Assembly (NCBI GenBank): GCA_032719365.1
Contig: CM064868.1
Location: 7,722,235 to 7,786,234 of the forward strand
Direction: 5' to 3'
Origin: Prinsepia uniflora
Lineage: Eukaryota > Streptophyta > Magnoliopsida > Rosales > Rosaceae
DNA: 64,000 bases
The notes under the pieces are model-generated. The model was not told the origin of the DNA. It did no database searches and worked only from the letters and a program-made list of their open reading frames with translations. Shown one piece after another: positions 34,296 through 46,970 of the stretch (position 1 is the first letter of the stretch; each line of letters starts with the position of its first letter). The position numbers and the translations under genes are program-made.

Positions 34296-36941
34296 TGACA
34301 AGACCCGCCCCGATCCCATAGGGACAACAAGGGGACGTGCCATGCTCCCGTCTGACACCCAAAATTCATACCAATTTTAACCTCAAAACATCAAATGCAT
34401 AAATAACCAAATTAAAGTTATACATCAAATCCGAATTAAACAGATGTCAGACAAGGGATGAAATCCAAAATTACAAATTGCGAGCACGACTCTAAAATAA
34501 ACCTGCGGGTAAACCACCCAACAGGGGTTCAGGTACGCAGAAGCAGATCTATGCCTCAGCCTCAGGTTCCTCCTCTACCTCAGTAGCACGACCGGGAGGG
34601 GTTACCAAAACAATAAGGGTGGGTGGGCCGAAACTCAAGTTTAAAAAATCGTTTAATAAGTAAATCATATAATTTACCCCTCCGTTTTCAAAACATGCAT
34701 GCATTAGAATTTAAAACCATAAATCATATAGTATGAACCATAAGGCATGTAATAAAATCATAAGATAAATTTTAGCCACTGCACTATACACTCCGATCTA
34801 GACATCCCCGATGTCTGACGTCCCTGACGTCCGATAAGGTCACAGTCTCAAGGCTACGCGTGCCACTCGGGTCTCAATTCCGAGTCCAATCCCCGAACCC
34901 TATCTGGGTACGGCATCTCAAATGCCTAGCGTCCTAGACGCTCGACGTCCCTGACGTCAAATAAGCAATCCTGCTCCTGAGTCATTTTACGGTCCGGTTC
35001 CTCCGTAGAATGACCCCTCGCAGGCAATGCGCCATGACCACTCTGGGGTACCACATCCGGAGGAGACAGTATCACAAGAATGGATCTATACAGTGCAGTA
35101 CCAAATACATTTTATTGATATCCACATGCAAAACATATATACGTAGATAAAATCCAAACCAATCTTTAAGTTTCATCAAACGGGTCTCAAACCCAAATAC
35201 CGTGAAACGTGCCATAACCATAATTTCAATATCATCAAAACCGTTTCATGATTCCAGCATGTGAATATGTAAGTAAATCAGAAAACATTTAAGCATGCAA
35301 GGGTTTAATGAAATCAGGCCCACTCACAGTACGATCCCGCGGTGAACCTGCGCGTACGAACTTGTACCGGGATTATCGTACTATTCCTGTCAGTCCAAAT
35401 CACACGTAAGGGTCACTATTAGTCTTGCAAATTTATCCAAAAGGTCCGAAACAGAAACCGGCTCGGGGAAACCGTCCAACACGTTTCCCGAGACAACCGG
35501 CCCTAAACTGACCCTCTCAAACTATCTCAGATCAACATGGTTAATTCATAAAAAATGTTCAGAATGATGAGAGGAACAAAAGTCATGTTGCTCGTGATCG
35601 GAGATAAGGTCCAACGCGCCCTCACGCGCCGCCCAAAGTGGATGCGCGTGAAAGTCACGCGCTTGACACTGTAGCTGCTACAGTGTCACCTTCCTTACCC
35701 GAATGTCTGTAATACGGGCCTGCCACCCGCGGCTTGGCCCGGTTGATTACCCAACAATTCCTACTCGATTTCAATCCAATTTGATCTTAACATGATATTT
35801 AATCATCTAATTTAAATTCTGAGTCATTAATTAGCCAAATCAAATCCTTAAATGGCCATTCGACCCGTGATCATCCAAACGGGTTGATCACCCCACTGGT
35901 TTTGAAACCATAATCAAATTAACCTTACAAGAAGCATCATAGTATCAAAACGAACTGGAAAACACAATCAATTGAACCAACACTCACCTGGAAGTAGTCG
36001 TCCAAACCTCTGAAATTTCTCTGAACATGACAGTCACTGTCCCAGCTCAACCGTGGCTGGTTCCCCTCGATTTTGATTTGGTTGAGTTCCAAATACTCCC
36101 AGAAGACTAAACCAGGCCTTGGTTTGGTCCAACAGTCACCAGAAATTGAAAACCCGATTTCCCTCCAAAATTTCCTGAAATGGTTTCTCTCTGGTTCCTC
36201 ACCTATTCTCAGTTCTTTCAACGGCAGAGTGAAACTCATTCAATTCCTAATCAATTTTAAACTACTTAAGCCGTCCCAGAGGCTCGTGGAAGTCCAATCT
36301 GTCCACTGAATTTTGTTCCCCGAAAAAACTTCGAATCTTCATTAATCAAATCGACCGTGCAGGGTGGATGGTTCAGGCCACGTTCTAAAGCATAAGACAC
36401 ACCTTTCTTTCCAGCACACAATTGCATAAACAATTGCACACTGAACTACCGCACATGGTGGTGCCGTCCATGGTCCCCCGCGGTTGCTACAGTAACCAGG
36501 GAAAAATGACCAAAATGCCCCTGGTTCAAATAATTACCAAAATGCCCTTCACTTTCTAGACCCGTAACTCAGCCATACGAAGTCCGATTTTGGCGTGCTG
36601 CCTGTCTACGGACTCAGGGCATCGAGACCTACCTAACGGTCCTTTAGTCATGTGAAAATTAGTTGCCAAACGAAAAGTCAACATTTTCGCCCCTATCATC
36701 CAAATTACGGTAACGCCCCTGAATTTCTGATAGTCATAACTTTTACCCTGATCGTCCGAATTGGACGTGCCACCTATCTATGGACTCGTGACGTCCCAAA
36801 CTACGTCACGGTCATTGGTCAAAGTCCATTTGACCCTCAAATCAAAAAGTCAACAATTTGACCATAATAATCACAAGGGTAAAAACGTCAATTCATACAT
36901 TAAATTACATTATTATAATCCTCGAATTTTTGGGTGTTACA
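34296..36941 (-). repeat. Element C, 3' LTR
   Basis: Begins TGACAAGACCCGCCCC and ends GGGTGTTACA on the plus strand. It aligns along its length with 44353-46970, with scattered substitutions and one main indel near 35630-35680 versus 45675-45690. Confidence 0.92.
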
Positions 36942-36955
36942 ACCTTCCCCCCTTA
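36942..36955 (-). promoter_or_regulatory. Element C polypurine tract
   Basis: On the minus strand TTAAGGGGGGAAGG lies directly before the 3' LTR, preceded by the GAATTTCGGGACGAAATTTC segment usual at the end of plant Ty3/gypsy internal regions. Confidence 0.8.
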
Positions 36956-36974
36956 AGAAATTTCGTCCCGAAAT

Positions 36975-39161
36975 TCAAAGAAACAAATAAGGAAATTGCT
37001 CTCGCATCTGAGCCTCGGGCCCCCATGTGGCTTCTTCTACATTCTGGTTTTTCCAGAGAATCTTCACGAGAGGGATAGTCTTCCGACGTAGTACCTTGTC
37101 CTTCCGATCCAAAATCTGCACTGGTTGTTCCTCAAAGCTCAAATCCTCTCGGAGTTCGATAGGTTGTTCCTCCAGTACATGAGAAACATCATGTATGTAC
37201 TTCCGCAACATCGATATGTGGAAAACATCGTGAACTCTAGAAAGTTCTGGAGGTAGTGCCAACCTGTAAGCAACCCTGCCAATCCTTTCAACAATCTCAT
37301 ACGGTCCGATAAAACGAGGACTCAGTTTCCCCCGTCGACCAAAATGGATAATCCCCTTCCACGGAGATAACTTCAGGAAGACAAAATCTCCCACTTGAAA
37401 TTCCAAGTCTCGAATCCGTCGATCGACATAACTCTTTTGGCGATCCTGTGCCGCCTTCAATCTTTCCTTGATAACACGAACAGTTTCCAGGGTTAAGTCC
37501 ATCAATTCTGGCCCTACAGCCGCTCGCTCCCCTATCTCCATCCAGCAGATAGGTGTCCTGCACTGTCGACCATACAGTACCTCATAGGGTGCAATCCCGA
37601 TGCTTGTCTGATAGCTGTTGTTGTAAGCGAATTCCATCAATGGCAAATGAGTATCCCATGAGTCCTGAAACTGTAGCACACAGGACCTCATCATGTCCTC
37701 CAGGGTCTGAATGGTCCGTTTAGACTGTCCATCGGTCTGTGGATGGAACGCAGTACTGAAACGTAGGGTTGTTCCCAAAGTAGCTTGCAAACTCCGCCAG
37801 AACATGGAAGTGAAACGCGGATCACGATCGGACACGATTGATTCCGGCGTACCATGCAATCGTATGATTTCTTTTACAAACAATTGAGCCAGTCGATTAG
37901 GTTTATAAGTCTCCTGAATTGGCAGAAAATGGGCTGACTTGGTTAACCGGTCCACGATCACCCACACTCCGTCAACTCCACTCCGAGTCCTTGGTAACTT
38001 AAAGACGAAGTCCATGGTGATGTGATCCCACTTCCACTCGGGAATCGGAAGTGGCTGCATAGCCCCATAAGGTCTCTGCCGTTCCGCCTTAACCTGCTGA
38101 CAGGTTAAGCATCTGCTCACGAACTCTGCAATATCCTTCTTCATTCCTGGCCACCGATAATGGTTCCGGAGGGTACGGTACATCTTTGTACCTCCCGGAT
38201 GCATAGCATAAGCCGAACTATGGGCCTCCTCAAGAATCTCGGCCTGTAACTCTGCCACTGCAGGTACACACAAACGACCCAACTTCACAAGTGCTCCATC
38301 ATCCCGGATGGTAAAATCCTGTCTCCCATCCGCATCGACCTCAATCCTGTAAACACAGAGTATCGGATCCTGAAGTTGTGCTTCGATGATCCGATCAATC
38401 AGTACAGGTCGTACATGGAAGCTGGCCAACAAAGCTCCATGCTCATCTGTATCCAAAATAACTCCCGCCTTCCGGAGTTCCCCCAGCAAAGGAAGATACA
38501 CCATCCCTAGGTGTGCAACCGATCCCGCTGACTTCCTGCTGAGTGCATCTGCCACCACATTGGCCTTACCCGGATGGTACTCAATTGTACAGTCATAATC
38601 CTTCAGCAGCTCTAACCATCTCCGATGTCTCATGTTAAGCTTCTTCAGAGTGAATAGGTACTTTAGGCTCTGGTGGTCGGTGTATATCCGGCACGTTGCG
38701 CCGAATAGGTAATGTCTCCAGATTTTTAGGGCATGAACCACCGCTGCCAACTCCAAATCATGGGTAGGGTAGTTCAACTCATGAGTCTTTAGCTGCCGGG
38801 ATGCGTAGGCGATAACCTTGCCAGTCTGCATCAACACGCAGCCCAGACCTTGTAGTGATGCGTCACTAAAGACCACGAATTCTCCACTGTCATCCGGCAA
38901 TGGAAGGACAGGTGCAGTGGTCAATCGATCCTTCAACTCTTGGAAGCTCCGATCACACTGCTCGTCCCAAATAAACTTCACTCCCTTCTGAGTTAATCGA
39001 GTCAATGGTGCAGCAATTTTGGAGAAACCCTCCACGAATCTCCGGTAGTAAACTACTAACCCGACAAAAATCCGCACCTCCGTTACTGTTGTCGGTCTAG
39101 CCCAGTTGGTCACCGCTTCTGTCTTCTGGGGATCCACGCTAATCCCATCCGTTGAACACAA
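36975..39161 (-). pseudogene. Element C pol: RNase H, integrase and chromodomain-like tail
   Basis: A 728-codon open frame. RNase H residues: D100 (FSDAS), E137 (HDLEL), D162 (TDHQS), D205 (VADALSR). The integrase zinc-binding region (HPGGTKMY...CLTCQQ) spans about 321-354. The integrase core has D384 (MDF) and D445 (SDRDPRF). At the position of the third catalytic residue the sequence is QSKRTIQ: Lys481 stands where Glu is expected, so strand transfer should be lost. The C-terminus (about 655-728, with VKILWKNQNVEEATWGPE) resembles a chromodomain. The apparent start is not a real start; it follows a deletion in the RT. Long and open, so it decayed recently. Confidence 0.9.
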
Positions 39162-40299
39162 TCACGAACTTATCCAAGTAGGGTTGGAAGACCCGGTTTA
39201 TCAGATCCATGAATGCTGCTGGAGCATTCGTCAAGCCGAAAGGCATCACTAGGAACTCGTAGTGTCCGTAACGGGTTCAAAAAGCAGTTTTTGGAATATC
39301 CTCCTCCGAAATCCTCAATTGGTGATACCCAGACCGCAAATCAATCTTCGAAAAAGCACTGTGCTCCCCACAACTGGTCAAAAAGGTCATCGATCCTGGG
39401 TAGAGGATACTGGTTCCTCAGTGTCACCCTGTTGAGTTGTCGATAGTTAATACAAAAACGGAGACTCCCCTCCTTCTTCTTTACGAGGTCGGACGTATCC
39501 CAAATCCACCAACTCCTGCAATTGAGTTTTGAGTTCCCGTAACTCGGCCTGCGTCATCCGGTATGGTGCCTGGGATATAGGTCGTGTACCAGGGAGTAGT
39601 TCAATCGTAAACTCGATCTCCCGTGATGGTGGTAATCCAGGTAAGTCTTCCGGGAACACATCCGGAAACTCACGTACCACCGGTATCTCGTCGATACCCG
39701 GAGTATCAACCTGCTCCGACACGACATGCGGCAGATAACCCTGGCATCCCTTCCGTAGAAGTTTGGTAGCAGTAAGTGAAGAAATCACTTCAGGAGGCGA
39801 ATCGTCACGCTCCCCCTGAAAGATAACCTCCGGCAAACCCGGACTCCGCAGAATCACTTGCCTACTACAGCAATCGATGAGCGACCCATGCTCCGATAGC
39901 CAATCCATCCCCAAAATTACATCGAAGTCGTGGATATCCAGAATAATCAAGTCCGCTGGCAAATCCACATCCTCAATTCTCACCGGGCACCTCCGAATCA
40001 CCCGATTCACAAGGTACACGATGCACATCGGGGTGCCAACACCCATTTCGCAATCTAAGGCTGATACCACACAATCAAGCATACCAGCATAACTCCTCGA
40101 AATAAAAGAATGTGTAGCCCCCGCATCCATCAACACACGTACAAGAAGGTTTAAGATGTGTAGTGTACCTATAACCACGCCTGGGGCAGTCCTCGCCTGC
40201 TGCTGGGTCATTGCAAACACTTGAGCCCTAGGCCTTCCATTCCGTCCGCGCCCGCGCGTGCCACGCTTTGCACCACGGTCACCTCCCTGACCTCGACCT
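39162..40299 (-). pseudogene. Element C pol: protease and damaged reverse transcriptase
   Basis: From the solo LTR D junction, the minus strand encodes a Gly/Arg-rich linker, then the protease active-site region (LMDAGATHSFIS near 40135-40100) and DVILGMDWLSEHG near 39915. The RT N-terminus follows (DIPVVREFPDVFPEDLPGLP-like segment near 39680, then IEFTIELLPGT and PYRM). After GYVRPR the frame breaks near 39470. RT motifs such as NYRQLNRVTL and PRIDDLFDQL continue in other frames to about 39160. Sequence expected between FVIVF and DGISVD, which carries the catalytic F/Y-x-D-D, is absent. The RT is therefore inactive. Confidence 0.85.
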
Positions 40300-40304
40300 C
40301 CTTT

Positions 40305-43304
40305 TGACACGACCCATCCCAATCCCCCCGGGATTACCATGGAATGTGACGTGCTCCCGTCTGACAAGAGGCGTCAGACAAGGGATAACCGATTGCCATT
40401 GCCCAAACGGGCTTCCAGAGTGCGTAAGGATCGATGGAGGAGGTGTGCGATGCTCAAGCCTCTGCTGCAGTCGTATCCGGAATCAACCTGAAGGGCATTA
40501 AAAACAAAAGCTGTGAGTGGACGAAAATAAACAAGTCTGTTAAAAACATTTATAAGACATTTATGCCCCTCAGTAAAATCATATGCATGCACCAAAAACC
40601 AATAATCCCATATTTATTTAGAAATAACCACTAGGGCCTTAGCCCGGAACCCAAAGCATAGTTTCAAATTCCAAAAGTCAATCCAAGAGTTATTTCATCA
40701 ATCCAGTAATATTCATTTATTATTTTTCCATCTCCGGCATCCCCGATGCCTAGTGTCCTAGACGCTTGACGTTCCAGACGTCATATCTCACGGTATTAAG
40801 CAACGCGTGCTGCCCGGGGTCTCACCGGGTCCATATCTCTGACATCCCCGATGTTTGACGTCCATGACGTCCAGCAATCCTGCTCCTGGATCACTATACG
40901 GTCTGATAGCTCCGTACAATGAGCCCTCGCAGGCAATGCACCGTGACTTCTCCAGTGTCCCCGACACTTGGAGGAGACCAGGATATAAATATCCTCATAT
41001 CGAGATGGTTTTATGGAACACATTTTATTATTCATTTCCAAAATATCACAAGGGCCCTGCCCCGAATTTCCATAAAACCGTCATAAGTCCAAATAGTTGA
41101 ATCAAATCCGAAATAGTTTATTCAATTCCATTTTAGGGTCCCCGACCCGAAATCACATATATAAGTCAACTGGGCCCCTGGCCCGATTTCATAAGTCAAC
41201 TGGACCCCTGGCCCGATTCATAAGTTAACTGGACCCCTGGCCCGATTTATAAGTTAATTGGGCCCTTGGCCCGATTTATAAGTTAACTGGGCCCTTGGCC
41301 CGATTCATAAGCCAACTGGACCCCTGGCCCGATTTATAAGTTAACTGGGCCCCTGGCCTGATTCGTAAATTAACTGGGCCCCTGGCCCGATTCATTTTAA
41401 CAAATCCGTAACCGTTTCATGAAATCATATCCAACCACATTTATGGAAATCAGTGCAAATCCAGAAAACCTCGATTCACGTGCAAACACGTAAATCGCCT
41501 CGAAATGCGTGAAAACATATAAATTCACTGATATCCAAAATAAATCATATAATCACAATTATAACAATCATGAAACAGTTATGCATGCATCGAATTTATA
41601 AAACCAATGTCCACTCACAGACCGTTTAACCGAGCGCCTCGATACGCGTGCCATAGGCCTTCCCGGGCCACACCACTAACACCGGGACTCCCAATCCTGT
41701 CCAAATCACATTAGAGGGTCACTAACCTCCACATTAACATCCCATTAAAGTCCCGTAATTTTCCCGAATTTTTAAGTATTTTTAAACTGGATTTAAAACC
41801 TTCGGACATCCCGAACAATGTCGAGACGGTGTCCGATCGACACGAAACCAATCCCAAAATGTTCGTTACATTGTATAGGATAAAAGTCATGTTGACCTCA
41901 CCTCGAGATTCGTGCCCACGCGCCGTCACGCGCCGCCGTGAGTGGCTGCGCGTGAAAGCCACGCGCCTGCTACAGTGACTGCTACAGTCACCATCTTCAC
42001 CCGTTTGTCTGGTAAACGGGTTGGAAAGCCCGCGATAGGATCCGGTTCAATCACACCCAATTCGACATCAATTCAATCCGTTCTTGTTCCTACAACAATC
42101 ATTAACCAATGAATTTCAGGTCTGTGACATCGATCAACATCAACCATTCCTAAATCAAGCCATCAACCCGTGATCACCCAAAACGGGTCAATCACCAAAA
42201 CTCCTCCAATCCTCAACCATTGTCAAATTAACTTCATATGAAGCTTATAAGGATTAACACGAACCAATTAGCATGATTAATTGAACACGACATTACCTCA
42301 ATCACCACAACTCAAGCTTGAGTTTTCCGGCCGTCCACCTCGTCCGTTCACGGCCCTAGGAGCCCCAAAGCTTGCCCCATTTGATCTGGTTCGACACGTT
42401 GAAGTTCCAGGAAGCTCAATCCATCATCAATTAGGCTTGGGCTGGCCTAAAACTAGAAATTTGTATTTGAATTTCCCAGAACCCAGTTTCGGGTTTTCAG
42501 AGAATTCCAACATCAATTTCCCTCATTTCCTTTCATTCTCAATCCCAGAGTAACCCACACGACATATATTCCATTCCTTTAATCCAATTCAGCCGTTAAA
42601 GGCATCCAAAAGTGTCCCACAATCCACTGAGAAAAATCCCCTGCACTGACCCGAAAATATTAATAAAACCAGTGCCCATGTTCATGTGAGTGATTGCTAG
42701 CACAATACATGTGCAAACACAATCCAAAGCTGCCCCAACTCAGTCATTAAATTGATAAACAACCATGGGATCGATCGCACAAACCTCCCACCTTCACGGC
42801 TGTTCAATGAAACAGTACCCCGTGTGAAATTACAATTCTGCCCTTGTGCAGAAAATTACCAAAATGCCCCTCACGCATCCTGACCCGTAACTCGGTCATA
42901 CGGACCCCGATTGATGCGTGCCGCCTGTCTACGAACTCAGGGCATCGAGACCTTCCTAACGGTCCTCGGTCCTCGGCCATCGGACCCCCCGATCAAAAAG
43001 TCAACATTTCCCCCTATAGCGTCCAAATTACGAAAAAGCCCTTGCACTTCCGTACATCATAACTTTCACCACGAACGTCAGAATCGAACGTGCCACCTGT
43101 CTATGAACTCGTGACGTCCCGAACTACATCACGGTCATCGGTCAAAGTCCATTTGACCATCCGAATTAAAAGTCAACGTTTTGCCCACGCCCAGGGGCAA
43201 AACGGTCATTTTGCACAATTCGTCCGAAATCGCCCAACTAATCCCAGATTAGTAAATCAAAATTAAATATTATTAAATCCCGATATTCAGGACGGGTCGT
43301 TACA
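40305..43304 (-). mobile_element. Solo LTR D inserted in the gag-pol of element C
   Basis: Starts TGACACGACCCATCCC and ends CAGGACGGGTCGTTACA, exactly 3000 bp. The CCTTT target duplication is at 40300-40304 and 43305-43309. It carries a minisatellite at about 41105-41395 of highly regular units. It contains no gene. It belongs to the same LTR superfamily as LTR1 but is a different subfamily from element C. Confidence 0.92.
41105..41395 (-). repeat. LTR D minisatellite
   Basis: About ten 27-30 bp units; on the plus strand AACTGG(G/A)CCCCTGGCCCGATT then TCATAAGTT-like spacers. It is the most regular array in the window, suggesting recent amplification. Confidence 0.85.
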
Positions 43305-43309
43305 CCTTT

Positions 43310-44239
43310 AGTGTGGGAAGCCGTGCTCTGCACCACACTAGAGCCCCTATCGTCGTTGCTCTTGGACAACAGCGGGCAATCACAGGCATAGTGGCCCTCC
43401 TCTCCACAAGCAAAACAGGTTACTGGCCTTGGCCTATCCGAATGCCCACCAGAAGCACCGCTCCAAGATGAACGCTGCCCAGAGTTGTATCCTGATCCTC
43501 TGCTCTGAGAGCCTCCACGTCGACCTGACTAGCCACGACCCTTGAAGGATGAGGGTGCTCCCCTGTAGCCTCCTCCCTTGTTGTTCTTCTGGCCCGTTGG
43601 CCCACGTTGTGGGCGATCCTGACGTCGCCCCTCGCCCGAAGGCTGTCGTGTCCGGTGTGCCGCCAGACTGGCCTCGACACGCACCGCAGCGTCGACCATA
43701 TCTCTCAGAGAAGCATAAGTAGCAGCAGTCACACTTGCCCGGATCTCCCCTCGGAGTCCAAGCTCAAAACTTTGGCATTTTTCCTCCTCCGTGCTCACGA
43801 CTGATGCAGCGAACCGGGATAGTTTTCCGAAAGTCTGCTCATAGTCCGCAACGGACATATCCCCCTGCTCCAGCCGCAGGAACTCAGCCTCCCGTGTCGC
43901 GCGAAACGATCGCGGGTAGTACTGGTCCAGAAATCGGGAACGGAAAACTTCCCAAGTAGTGGTATGGACAGACCATCCAGACATTTCAAGGTCGTGCCAC
44001 CACTGGTAGGCTCCTCCTTCCAGTAAGAAGGCTGCCAAGGTCACCCGTTCGCCCGGAAGGCAGTGCATCACCGTGAAGATCCTTTCCCATTTGGTGATCC
44101 AATCATGAGCATCTTCGGGGTTTGATCCCCCATTGAAAGAAGTGGCTCCCAGACGTTGAGCCCGCTCAATGCTTGCGCATTCCATTTCCCTTTCCAAATC
44201 CTCGTCAGTTCGTGTATAAGGAATACTCCTTGGAGGCAT
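43310..44239 (-). pseudogene. Element C gag
   Basis: The ATG at 44239 starts a Retrotrans_gag-type protein: DAHDWITKWERIFTVM near the start, then AAFLLEGGAYQWWHD, FRSRFLDQYYP, EFLRLEQGDMSVADYEQTF and CQSFELGLRGEIR. A TAG stop at 43529 follows a basic Gly/Arg-rich stretch. Beyond it, in the same frame, an intact zinc knuckle (C-x2-C-x4-H-x4-C, CFACGEEGHYACDC) lies near 43420-43379. Solo LTR D interrupts the frame at 43309. Start preference: the upstream in-frame TTG is not a start. Gag would package the element's RNA into particles in the cytoplasm. Confidence 0.88.
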
Positions 44240-44337
44240 AACCAACTGTCAAGAGGCATAGATCAGTTAACATTATCCTTAAACTCGAAAAGTAACTAGT
44301 ACTAATCGCTAGACTAGCATGCTGACCACAACCTAGT

Positions 44338-44349
44338 GCTCTGATACCA
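44338..44349 (-). promoter_or_regulatory. Element C primer-binding site (tRNA-iMet)
   Basis: On the minus strand TGGTATCAGAGC lies three bases inside the 5' LTR end, complementary to the 3' end of initiator tRNA-Met, the usual primer of plant Ty3/gypsy elements. Confidence 0.9.
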
Positions 44350-44352
44350 AGC

Positions 44353-46970
44353 TGACAGGACCCGCCCCGATCCCACAGGGACCACAAGGGGACGTGCCCT
44401 GCTCCCTTCTGACACCCAAAATTCATACCAATTTTAACCTCAAAACATCAAATGCATAAATAACCAAATTAAAGTTATACATCAAATCCGAATTAAACAG
44501 ATGTCAAACAAGGGATGAAATCCAAAATTACAAGTTGCGAGCACGACTCTAAAATAAACCTGCGGGTAAACCACCCAACAGGGGTTCAGGTACGCAGAAG
44601 TAGATCTATGCCTCAGCCTCAGGTTCCTCCTCTACCTCAGTAGCACGACCTGGAGGGGTTACTAAAACAATAAGGGTGAGTAGGCCGAAACTCAAGTTTA
44701 AAAAATCGTTTAATAAGTAAATCATATAATTTACCCCTCCGTTTTCCAAACATGCATGCATTAGAATTTAAAACCATAAATCATATAGTATGAACCATAA
44801 GGCATGTAATAAAATCATAAGATAAATTTTAGCCACTGCACTATACACTCCGATCCAGACATCCTCGATGTCTGACGTCCCTGACGTTCGATAAGGTCAC
44901 AGTCTCAAGGCTACGCGTGCCACTCGAGTCTCAATTCCGAGTCCAATCCCCGAACCCTGTCCGGGTACGGCATCTCAAATTCCTAGCGTCCTAGACGCTC
45001 GACTTCCCTGACGACAAATAAGCAATCCTGCTCCTGAGTCATTTTACGGTCCGGTTCCTCCGTAGAATGACCCCTCGCAGGCAATGCGCCATGACCACTC
45101 CGGGGTACCACATCTAGAGGAGACAGTATCACAAGAATGAATCTATACAGTGCAGTACCAAATACATTTTATTGATATCCACATGCAAAACATATATACG
45201 TAGATAAAATCCAAACCAATCTTTAAGTTTCATCAAACGGGTCTCAAACCCAAATACCGTGAAACGTGCCATAACCATAATTTCAATATCATCAAAACCG
45301 TTTCATGATTCCAGCATGTGAATATGTAAGTAAATCAGAAAACATTTAAGCATGCAAGGGTTTAATGAAATCGGGCCCACTCACAGTACGATCCCGAGGT
45401 GAACTTGCGCGTACGAACTTGTATCGGGATTATCGTACAATTCATGTCAGTCCAAATCACACGTAAGGGTCACTATTAGTCTTACACATTTATCCAAAAG
45501 GTCCGAAACAAAAACCGACTCGGGGAAACCGTCCAACACGTTTTTCGAGACAACCGGCCCTAAACTGACCCTCCCAAACTATCTCAGATCAACATGGTTA
45601 ATTCATCAAAAATGTTCAGAATGATGAGAGGAACAAAAGTCATGTTGCTCGTGATCGGAGATAAGGTCCAACGCGCCCTCACGCGCCCGACACTGTAGCT
45701 GCTACAGTGTTACCTTCCTTACCCGAATGTAAGTAATACGGGTCTGCCACCCGCGGCTTGACCCGGTTGATTACCCAACAATTCTTACTCGATTTCAATC
45801 CAATTTGATCCTAACATGATATTTAATCATCTAATTTAAATTCTGAGTCATTAATTAGCCAAATCAAATCCTTAAATGGCCATTCGACCCGTGATCATCC
45901 AAACGGGTTGATCACCCCAACTCACTGGTTTCCAAACCATAATCAAATTAACCTTACAGGAAGCATCATAGTATCAAAACGAACTGGAAAACACAATCAA
46001 TTGAACCAACACTCACCTGGAAGTAGTCGTCCAAACCTCTGAAATTTCTTTGAACACGACAGTCACTGTCCCAGCTCAACCGTGGCTGGTTCCCCTCGAT
46101 TTTGATGTGGTTGAGTTCCAAATACTCCCAGAAGACTAAACCAGGCCTTGGTTTGGTCCAACAATCACCAGAAATTGAAAACCCGATTTCCCTCCAAAAT
46201 TTCCCGAAATGGTTTCTCTCTGGTTCCTCACCTATTCTCAGTTCTTTCAACGGCAGAGTGAAACTCATTCAATTCCTAATCAGTTTTAAACAACTTAAGC
46301 CGTCCCAGAGGCTCGTGGAAGTCGAATCTGTCCACTGAATTTTGTTCCCCGAAAAAGGTTCGAATCTTCATTAATCAAATCGACCGTGCAGGGTGGATGG
46401 TTCAGGCCACGTTCTAAAGCATAAGACACACCTTTCTTTCCAGCACACACTTGCATAAACAATTGCGCACTGAACCACCGCACATGGTGGTGCCGTCCAT
46501 GGTCCCCCGCGGTTGCTACATTAACCAGGGAAAAATGACCAAAATGCCCCTGGTTCAAATAATTACCAAAATGCCCTTCACTTTCTAGACCCGTAACACA
46601 GCCATACGAAGTCCGATTTCGGCGTGCCGCCTGTCTACGGACTCAGGGCATCGAGACTACCTAACGGTCCTTGAGTCATGTGAAAATTAGTTTCCAAACG
46701 AAAAGTCAACATTTTCGCCCCTATCGTCCAAATTACGGTAACGCCCCTGAACTTTTGATAGTCATAACTTTTACCCTGATCGTCCGAATTGGACGTGCCA
46801 CCTGTCTATGGACTCGTGACGTCCCAAACTACGTCACGATCATTGGTCAAAGTCCATTTGACCCTCAAATCAAAAAGTCAACAATTTGGCCATATCAATC
46901 ACAAGGGTAAAAACGTCAATTCATACATTAAATTACATTATTATAATCCTCGAATTTCCGGGGTGTTACA
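44353..46970 (-). repeat. Element C, 5' LTR
   Basis: 2618 bp, TGACAGGACCCGCCCC to GGGGTGTTACA on the plus strand. It should drive gag-pol leftward. It lacks the 26-bp palindrome found in the other LTRs, and its CACTCACAG/GTGAGTAGG blocks are variant. Confidence 0.92.

Larger units (their letters stand above)
34296..46970 (-). mobile_element. Complete Ty3/gypsy element C (probably Tekay/Del chromovirus)
   Basis: Two LTRs of 2646 bp (34296-36941) and 2618 bp (44353-46970) flank a gag-pol region on the minus strand. The TTTTC target duplication is at 34291-34295 and 46971-46975 inside the MULE transposase gene. A tRNA-iMet primer-binding site and a polypurine tract are in place. Pol order is protease, reverse transcriptase, RNase H, integrase, as in Ty3/gypsy, with a chromodomain-like C-terminus. 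It is no longer autonomous: gag has a stop, solo LTR D splits gag from pol, the RT has lost its catalytic motif and the integrase has a mutated triad. Confidence 0.92.
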
